IMG/VR virus record: IMGVR_UViG_3300030333_001523
Span: 1 to 27,462 of that record
Reading direction: 5' to 3' (one strand)
Length of the DNA: 27,462 bases
DNA from: a virus
This document shows, piece by piece, positions 9,084-15,600 of this stretch (position 1 is the first letter of the stretch; each line of letters begins with the position of its first letter). A program made the translations under genes and the position numbers. The notes beneath the pieces were generated by a model, which had not been told where the DNA came from, did not search any database, and was given only the letters and a program-made list of their open reading frames with translations.

Positions 9084-9245
9084 TTATTCTTCAGCAGATT
9101 CCTCTTGCTCAGAACGTAATTCTATTATTGTTCTTTTTAAAGTAACTATTTGTAACTCTAAATTAGTAATAGTATTTATCTTCTGTTGCAACACTTCAGC
9201 TATATCTGCTTGTGTTATTTCCAACGTATTGTTATCTGCGACCAT
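9084..9245 (-). CDS. Small coiled-coil protein (53 aa)
   Basis: This frame is short but placed exactly between two solid genes. The ATG at 9245 overlaps the upstream stop as TGATG, and the frame ends with TAA 14 bases before the ATG of the adaptor-like gene. The product begins MVADNNTLEITQADI and continues with heptad-like IAEVLQQKINTITNLEL and IVTLKRTIIELRSEQ, ending in an acidic tail. It is a predicted short coiled coil, probably oligomeric. Context suggests a small assembly or virion protein. It fills what would otherwise be an unexplained 175-base gap in a tightly packed operon. Confidence 0.6.
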   Translation of the reverse strand: MVADNNTLEITQADIAEVLQQKINTITNLELQIVTLKRTIIELRSEQEESAEE

Positions 9246-9601
9246 CAGATTCCCCTATAATATATTCTATTGTTTGTACTTTCTCTACGCTTTTCTGCGT
9301 ATTCTTTAAATTCTTTTAACTGCTTACCTATCTCTTTACGTTCTTTAGCAGTTGGTTTCTTTTTAGAATCCAACCCCCTACATTCTAACAAGAATGTTTC
9401 TAACGCTTGAGCAGCCATATCTTCTATATGTGAAGGAGATATGTCAGGGTCAGCAGGTATCTTAACCACTTGTGCCCTGCCTGTCACTGGGTCACGAAAT
9501 TGAAATGTATGTACAACAATGGACACCCCAGTTTCAGCGTTGTTTCCAACACTTTCTTCGCCTACATAAGTAGACCCTTGAGGTGTCCAAAGTTCAACCA
9601 T
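9245..9601 (-). CDS. Hypothetical virion-region protein (118 aa)
   Basis: The first half is beta-prone (MVELWTPQGSTYVGEESVG, then VSIVVHTFQFRDPVTGRAQ). The second half is a charged helix-turn-helix-like pair (SPSHIEDMAAQALETFLLE, then a Lys/Glu-rich stretch KKPTAKERKEIGKQLKEF). It ends in a basic tail NNRIYYRGI. I do not recognise the family. Its start abuts the stop of the 248-aa decoration-like gene, and its stop overlaps the next small gene (TGATG). A head-completion or assembly role is plausible from position only. Confidence 0.65.
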   Translation of the reverse strand: MVELWTPQGSTYVGEESVGNNAETGVSIVVHTFQFRDPVTGRAQVVKIPADPDISPSHIEDMAAQALETFLLECRGLDSKKKPTAKERKEIGKQLKEFKEYAEKRRESTNNRIYYRGI

Positions 9602-10347
9602 TAATATAAGTTCATCAACATTACTGTATGGAACTCATTATCCACACCAACTTTACCGTGCATTCTAGCAAGAGCAGGAGTAGTATCAGCACCAACAGCA
9701 ATAAGTTGTCCTGTATGGTTTTGACTTGCACCTACTAATGTACCTACTGCAGGTGTACCATCAATTTTAGCAGCAGCTAAACCTGCTACTTGAATCCAAC
9801 CATAATAGTTAGCTTCTAAGTCAGCACAAGTTACACCAACAAATCTACCTGCAACTGCAGCAGGAGCAACAACAATGTCCTTATATGGACTCTTAATAAG
9901 ACCTGCTTTATCCGTACCTGCTGTAATAGCAGTTTGAAATCCATCAGGTTCATCTATAGTAAATATTACTGTTCCACCAGCTGCTCCAGCAGGATGAGAT
10001 TTAATTTTGTACATCTCATGTGGGGTTGTATCGTCTTCATTAAAAAAGAGATAACCTTCTGCATAAAGATTTTTTACAGCACCATCAGTGCTACCAGCAA
10101 AAGTAATACCTATAGTTGTATCACCTACTGCAGGACTAGTTGTAATTACCAAGTCTTCATCATGGTCACCTGACGGTGCTTCTGAAGCTACAACTAAACC
10201 TTCACCTATTGCAGTACCACCATTTTCTACGTACCTAAATTTTCTTCCATCAGGAAAAGCCATTTCGGCTCCGAGAACTTGTCGTTGGTCAGATGTAGTT
10301 ATTTTTTCAAACCCATATCTACCACCTATAGTTGTTGGAAAAGACAT
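9601..10347 (-). CDS. Decoration- or cement-like head protein (248 aa)
   Basis: The N-terminal 40 residues (FPTTIGGRYGFEKITTSDQ, LGAEMAFPDGRKFRYVENG) are followed by repeated small beta elements rich in Gly, Ala, Thr and Asp. The C-terminus reads GTPAVGTLVGASQNHTGQL and ARMHGKVGVDNEFHTVMLM, which fits a capsid-surface or cement protein. Pairs of small beta domains like this are often annotated as head decoration proteins in phages with HK97-fold shells. A strong AGGAGG lies 6 bases upstream of the ATG at 10347. It sits two genes after the major capsid protein with an unusual 115-base gap before it, so expression may be set separately. A tail-surface role cannot be excluded. Confidence 0.6.
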   Translation of the reverse strand: MSFPTTIGGRYGFEKITTSDQRQVLGAEMAFPDGRKFRYVENGGTAIGEGLVVASEAPSGDHDEDLVITTSPAVGDTTIGITFAGSTDGAVKNLYAEGYLFFNEDDTTPHEMYKIKSHPAGAAGGTVIFTIDEPDGFQTAITAGTDKAGLIKSPYKDIVVAPAAVAGRFVGVTCADLEANYYGWIQVAGLAAAKIDGTPAVGTLVGASQNHTGQLIAVGADTTPALARMHGKVGVDNEFHTVMLMNLY

Positions 10348-10462
10348 TTTAAACCTCCTATAAGGTTTTATTATTTACAGGGTTTCCCCCTGCGACTAAC
10401 CGTTAATTTTATAGAGCCACGGTCAATCTTTACAACTCTTAATGTGCATTATACATCAGATA
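10348..10462 (-). promoter_or_regulatory. Intergenic gap in the late operon with small hairpin and TATAAT box
   Basis: This is the longest gap inside the otherwise overlapping late genes. Read on the minus strand it contains a TATAAT hexamer (complement at 10448-10453) without a good -35 element. It then has a 5-bp hairpin, CAGGG/CCCTG (10378-10392), with a purine loop just before the strong ribosome binding site of the decoration-like gene. It could be an internal promoter or an RNA-processing site that raises expression of that protein. There is no U-run, so a rho-independent terminator is unlikely. Confidence 0.3.
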
Positions 10463-10909
10463 CTAAGAACATCCCTCTCGTTGACATTTCTTTTTATAAA
10501 AAGTCATCTTAGATGCTGCACCTGCAGCGTTTGCAGCTTCTGCTACAAAGCCACAAACGTCACAGGTTCTAGTTACTGTAGTGAGCACAATAGGTTCTTC
10601 TACAGCTTCTTCCTTAATCTCAGTAGCTGTGCCACAAACACCATTTGTGCCACTCCATTGACACGTACAACTTTCACTTGGCTTCCAAGGAAACATACCT
10701 ATCTTAGCTTTTCTTAATACATAATCAGGATTACCGGGAACTCCTTTTATAGCAGTTCCTACTGCTGCATTAATTTTACCATCTTCACTGTAACTAGGCT
10801 TGTGCCTATATAAAGTAGTTTTGGCTTGCCACTCATCTATGTATTTCATAGAAAAACCAGTGTTAGCTAATTCTATTCTTTGTTTGTTTCGTTCAGTTAT
10901 ACCTGCCAT
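10463..10909 (-). CDS. Cys-rich, zinc-ribbon-like protein (148 aa)
   Basis: The first 75 residues are basic and mixed (ERNKQRIELANTGFSMKYI, GNPDYVLRKAKIGMFPWKP). The C-terminal half has seven cysteines: C81, C83, C92, then C116 and C119 (CDVC), then C142 and C147 near the very end (KKKCQREGCS). The CxxC followed by a CxxxxC pair about 23 residues later looks like a metal-binding ribbon or finger, and the CxC...C cluster could be a second partial site. GAGG lies 6 bases before the ATG at 10909. Position directly after the capsid gene suggests a head-completion or capsid-associated protein. I do not recognise the family, and metal binding is inferred. Confidence 0.65.
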   Translation of the reverse strand: MAGITERNKQRIELANTGFSMKYIDEWQAKTTLYRHKPSYSEDGKINAAVGTAIKGVPGNPDYVLRKAKIGMFPWKPSESCTCQWSGTNGVCGTATEIKEEAVEEPIVLTTVTRTCDVCGFVAEAANAAGAASKMTFYKKKCQREGCS

Positions 10910-10923
10910 TTATACCTCGACTA

Positions 10924-11796
10924 TTATGAAGTTGCTAAGTCACCAATTTCAAATTGTACTGCTGCACCTCTAGTGTCATCTAATTCAAAAACACCATAGT
11001 CTGCTGTCATAACAATTTCTGTTGCTCTAAGTGATGCATCTCTTTGTCGCTCAGTTCTAGTGTCAACACTAGTAAGTGCTGCTAACGCAGTCTTATCAGC
11101 AATAACACCATAACCTGAGTCAACGCTTCCAGTCTTTTCAATGTTTCCATCTTCAAAAATTGGAACACCATTAATTGGTCGCAATCCACTATAGAAGTTA
11201 GACAACAAATCTGCTGACCAACCTGAAGAAATTTCAGCATTGTTACCTGCAGTTGTTGCTGCTTCTTTAGATAAAGTTGCTATAGCATTTGGATGGTGAA
11301 CAATGTACAACTGAGAACCAAATTTATTTGCTTTTGCATTAGAAATGATTGCGTGTACGTTAGCAGCAGTCATGCTTCTGCCGTCTGCTCCAAGAGCAGT
11401 ACCACTATTCAAACCTGTGTAAAGAGCAATAACATCAGTATCTTTCTTTCGAGCCATACCATCACCTAACTGTCTTCCAATAATTGAAAAGACGTTATTA
11501 GCTGATTGCCTTACAAGTTTGTCTGTAAGAATAACTTTTGCACCAACCTCACTGGCTGTAAGGTCTACAGTAGTCATTCCAATATCTTCTTCATCAATGA
11601 TGTCTACTCCATCTTGTAAGTCACTCATTGACATTGTTCCTACTTTAGGAACAGTTACTGTCTTAGCACCTTTTGGCAAACTAAATTGTTCGATAAGGGC
11701 TAAAGCAGGGGCGTTGTGCTCTTCTGTGTATCGAGCAGAACTAATGATAATTTTTTGGGCATTTTCTAAATTACCCGTTGTGGCTGTTTGTGCCAT
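10924..11796 (-). CDS. Major capsid protein, HK97-fold type (290 aa)
   Basis: The protein forms the capsid shell. Evidence: location directly after a scaffold-like gene, a length of 290 residues typical of small HK97-fold coat proteins, and composition with an N-terminal helix (IISSARYTEEHNAPALALI). A beta strand with VTVPKVGTMSMSDL follows, then an E-loop-like acidic segment (VDIIDEEDIGMTTVDLTAS). A long spine-like helix runs VFSIIGRQLGDGMARKKDT. An A-domain with KFGSQLYIVHHPNAIATLS and GLRPINGVPIFEDGNI completes it, and the C-terminus is a strand (GVFELDDTRGAAVQFEIG). GAGG lies 9 bases before the ATG at 11796. No fused protease or decoration domain is seen. Confidence 0.85.
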   Translation of the reverse strand: MAQTATTGNLENAQKIIISSARYTEEHNAPALALIEQFSLPKGAKTVTVPKVGTMSMSDLQDGVDIIDEEDIGMTTVDLTASEVGAKVILTDKLVRQSANNVFSIIGRQLGDGMARKKDTDVIALYTGLNSGTALGADGRSMTAANVHAIISNAKANKFGSQLYIVHHPNAIATLSKEAATTAGNNAEISSGWSADLLSNFYSGLRPINGVPIFEDGNIEKTGSVDSGYGVIADKTALAALTSVDTRTERQRDASLRATEIVMTADYGVFELDDTRGAAVQFEIGDLATS

Positions 11797-11826
11797 AGGA
11801 TTACCTCTTTATATATGTATTAAGTT

Positions 11827-12621
11827 TTAACCTAAGCCAGCAGCCCTTCGTGCTGCAGCTGATGCTTGAGGAGACCTATCGCCTTGGTTATACCTATCAA
11901 GCCACCTGTCCTCATCACTGGAAGGAGCCGGTGTACTTTGACTATTGTCAAACTCTTGAGCCGGAACTAGCTGTGCCTTCAGCCTAGCTATCTCTGCATC
12001 TTTGTCTCTATCACTTTTAAGACGTTTTGCAGCATCTTCCATCTGTTGAGGGTCAGGAAATTTACGTAATTCAGCAAGGTCTTTTAACTCAAGTCCGTAT
12101 TTAGTTGCAAAGTGTTCAGCAGCATTAGCTTGACCTTGTAAAAACCTAGCTTGCTGTTCAGCTTGTTGTTGCATCTGTACTACTTGAGATTGTTGTGCAG
12201 CCCAATTCTGTGATATCTGTGCTGCTTGGTCAGGCAAATATCCTGCCTGTTCTAGTTGTTGCCTATAGTTATCAGTCTGTTGTCTTAACTGATTCTGTTG
12301 TTGCTGATTTCTGTATTCTAAATTTTGCTGTTCTATTTCTTGCATACGTTTTTGCAAGTCATCTACAGCAGGGTTTACATCAGGAACAGGAGTTTCAGGT
12401 ACAACAGGAGTTTCTGATTCTTGGTTAAGCACTTCCGGTTCAGGTGTGGGTTGTGCAGGAGTTTCAGCTTCAGGTGATTCTGAAGGTGTTTCGTCAACTG
12501 CTTCTGTAGGAGTGTCTTCAAATGTGTTAACACCTGCAAATTCTTCTGTAATATCTGTAGTGGTTCCACCTGAGAAATCCTCAGAAGGTGCACTTTCCGG
12601 TTGTTCTGCCTGATTGACCAT
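11827..12621 (-). CDS. Scaffolding protein (264 aa)
   Basis: This protein is expected to guide procapsid assembly and then leave or be degraded. The N-terminal 95 residues are acidic and Pro/Glu/Thr-rich, probably disordered. Residues about 97-165 are a Gln-rich coiled coil (EIEQQNLEYRNQQQQNQLRQ and following). Residues about 180-220 form a charged helix (MEDAAKRLKSDRDKDAEIAR). The C-terminus is Arg/Ala-rich (SPQASAAARRAAGLG), a common coat-binding tail. This architecture and the place immediately upstream of the capsid gene define scaffolds even without sequence similarity. AGAGG lies 8 bases before the ATG at 12621. No protease motif is seen. Confidence 0.8.
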   Translation of the reverse strand: MVNQAEQPESAPSEDFSGGTTTDITEEFAGVNTFEDTPTEAVDETPSESPEAETPAQPTPEPEVLNQESETPVVPETPVPDVNPAVDDLQKRMQEIEQQNLEYRNQQQQNQLRQQTDNYRQQLEQAGYLPDQAAQISQNWAAQQSQVVQMQQQAEQQARFLQGQANAAEHFATKYGLELKDLAELRKFPDPQQMEDAAKRLKSDRDKDAEIARLKAQLVPAQEFDNSQSTPAPSSDEDRWLDRYNQGDRSPQASAAARRAAGLG

Positions 12622-12669
12622 AGGTATACCTCTCGTTATTTTAAATAACCCTTAGTATACCCTTAAGAT

Positions 12670-15600
12670 TTAAGGTACTGCAACACCAGTAGGCATAAAC
12701 ACATTAGGAGGTCCATATAAAGAAGCATGGTAGGCTTTAGCTTGAGGTGTAACACCTCTATAAAAATCCCCGTACCAATAAGCTAAAATAAAATCTAAGT
12801 TGCCACCTTCTCTAGCATCATTTATTACAACTTGTTTACGTTGATTGTTACGCAATGTATTTAAAGTTTTTAAATACGGGTATTGTTTTTCTAAATTATA
12901 CCTATCTTGTGTAGACCCGTTTATATATTCATTCCAAATAGCTAATATTTGAGGATTGTTGGCTGCAGCAGGATATAGTTGACTTAAATCTTTACCAGCA
13001 TCCCAATACTCTTTCATGTATTGGCTTGATTTAATATACGACTTTTCTGTAGCTGTATCATTTTTACTTAACTCAGCACTAAAAGCTGCATAAACTCCAT
13101 CATTTAAAGTTTCAGAGTTTACTCTAAGTGCTTCTACGTATTCATTTCGTGCATTAAAAAAAGCATCCCAATTTGCAGAATCAGGATTTTCTGAATCAAT
13201 TTTTATTTCGTAATAACCTGCTAATAACAAGTCTACTTTGTTTCTAATATCATCTATTTGACCTGCATCATTATACATTTTTGCATAATACGCTTCCCTA
13301 ATACTGTCTTCAGCGTTTTGTATAGAATATTCATAAACTTCTCCTATACCTAATTTAGCACCTTCATATTTTAAATACTTTTTAGAACGCTCTTCTCTCC
13401 ATTCTTTAGGAGTAATACCATCTTTTTTGTTCCCTTCATACCAAGCTAATAGTTTAGAGTCTGATTTTTGTTGGTCAAAAAGTAATTCTTGTCTAACTTT
13501 AGAAGCAACAACACCTGCTTGCTTAGTTTGTTTTACTGAAATTTCAGGAAATGCTTGCTCTGCTCTTCTACGACCAGCTTGTAACAATGCTCCTCCACGT
13601 TCAGGATAGAAAGAATTTTTTAATCCTTCAATAAAAGGTAATTGTTTTTTGTCAGGTTCTCTTAATTCTTTTTGAAACTCTTCATATTCTTCAGGAGTTA
13701 AAGACAATCTAAACTCAGCACGCTCTAATCTATTCATATTTCTAAACTCAGCAACTTTCTGAGCCATAGGTCTATCTTCTAACCCTCTAAGTTCTTCAAA
13801 GGTTTGATATGTCCAATCAGCCATATCTGAAACTAATTGCCCTACGCTTCCAAATACACTGTCATATAAGTGGTTTAATCTATCAGGACTAGAAACTATG
13901 TTATCTATTAACTCTCCACCTATAGGAACATCTTCAACAGGAAGTTCTTCTATAACTCCTGCAAGTTCTCTAATAGTTTTACTAGTTCTTCTAGTGTATT
14001 GCTCTTCTAATGGAGCATCTTCATCTTCTACTATTTGAGATTGTCTCCATGTATCAAAGCCAGTTAACTGTTCACCAGCTACGTTAAATACTTCAGGCAT
14101 AGGTAATTCATTAATTGGGAATGTTGACTTCCAAACTTCTTTACCCCATGCAGCTTTACTAAAATTAGCATCTTCGTCACTGTTTTCTGATAAGAAAGTT
14201 ACTGCACCAAATACAGTGTTCCACTCACGTAATCTGTGAGGAATTACTATATATTGTGGTTTAGGTCTTTGAGTAACAGGGTCTAATATGTGTTCTCCTG
14301 CTTCATCTCTTTTAGGTGGAAGCATAAAAATAAGACCGTTGTATCTAATGTATTCAGGAATATCGTAATACAGTGCTTTACCTTCGTATTCAAATTGTTT
14401 ATTCCAACCTTCTTGAATAGCCCAGTAACTGTATATTGCTCCCCCTATATACATTGATGCTTGTTTAGGACCCATAACTTCTTTAAGTCCTCGACCTGTA
14501 GCACCTCTAGCTTCCCTATACCCTAATCCAAATGTTAAAGGAGATACGGTTCCATTGTTAACAGATTTAGCATATTTTTTAATTTGTTCATCTACGCTAC
14601 CAAATTCAAACAATGGTCCATTAGGCACTGGGTCTTTAACTGGTCTAACTACAGGATGTAAATCAATACCTAATGTTCTGAAAGGAACTTTAAAACCTTC
14701 AGCAGCAGCATTTAAAAATAAAATATAATTATTCCAATCTCTAATTTGCCAGCCACCTTTATAGAAATCTAAAGTAGCATCAATACTGTTATCTGCAGCC
14801 CTTTGTGCAAAATCCCAATCCATTAATCCTTTAGGAGTATCTCCTGAAATTCCACCTTTCCATTCTTCAGTAAGTTCTTTGTAAAAATCTTCTTTTGATA
14901 ACTTCATTAAACGGTTCATTTCTGCTTTACCGTTTATTCCTAATTCATTTAATTGTTTTATAAATGATTTTCTAGCTACAGCTAAACGTGGTGCAGCTTC
15001 AAATGCACCACCTACTGTAGGCATAAAGTTTTTAAATTGATTAGTTAAACTATTTTTTAATTCTTTTTCTATTTGATTGGTGCCACCTGTAATTAGTATT
15101 GCACCATCTGATTGTCCTGCATCTCTAAATTCTTTTATCATACGTCTTTGTACAGAATTTAAATTTATATATCCTTGTGTACCTGAAGACCATCCACCTA
15201 GCCGTTCCATTAACTCAACAAAGTTATCTTCTTTGTTAAAAAGAATTTTGTTAAAACTACGACCTAACTCTCCAACTACTTTATCAGGAGTAACACCTGC
15301 TCTAAATTGAACAGTAAACATATCTATAATTGCGTTACGAACCCAAAACAAAGGGCTATAAGTAGTAAACACAGACCTAAACCAACCATTGCTAGCAGCA
15401 ATCTTAGCTAAGAATGCATTTTCTCCAACTGCTAAATATCCATGTCTGCCGTTAACTTCTTGCCAAATATCTTTAGGTACAGGTTGATTATCTCCTAACC
15501 CACCAAATACTTTTCGCTTACCATTTTCATAGTAAACAAAATACCCAGTACCGTTTGCAGGTTCAGGAATTGCTTTAAGAAGAGCACCGTCTTCATCAAT

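Noticed and set aside
10378-10392. Rho-independent terminator between the Cys-rich and decoration-like genes
   Set aside because: The stem is only 5 bp and no T-run follows in the direction of transcription; downstream genes are co-directional and need read-through.
9934-10717. Chain of overlapping plus-strand frames across the decoration-like and Cys-rich genes
   Set aside because: They are antisense to minus-strand genes with clear starts and structural composition; Ser/Cys/Phe-rich content is typical of shadows.
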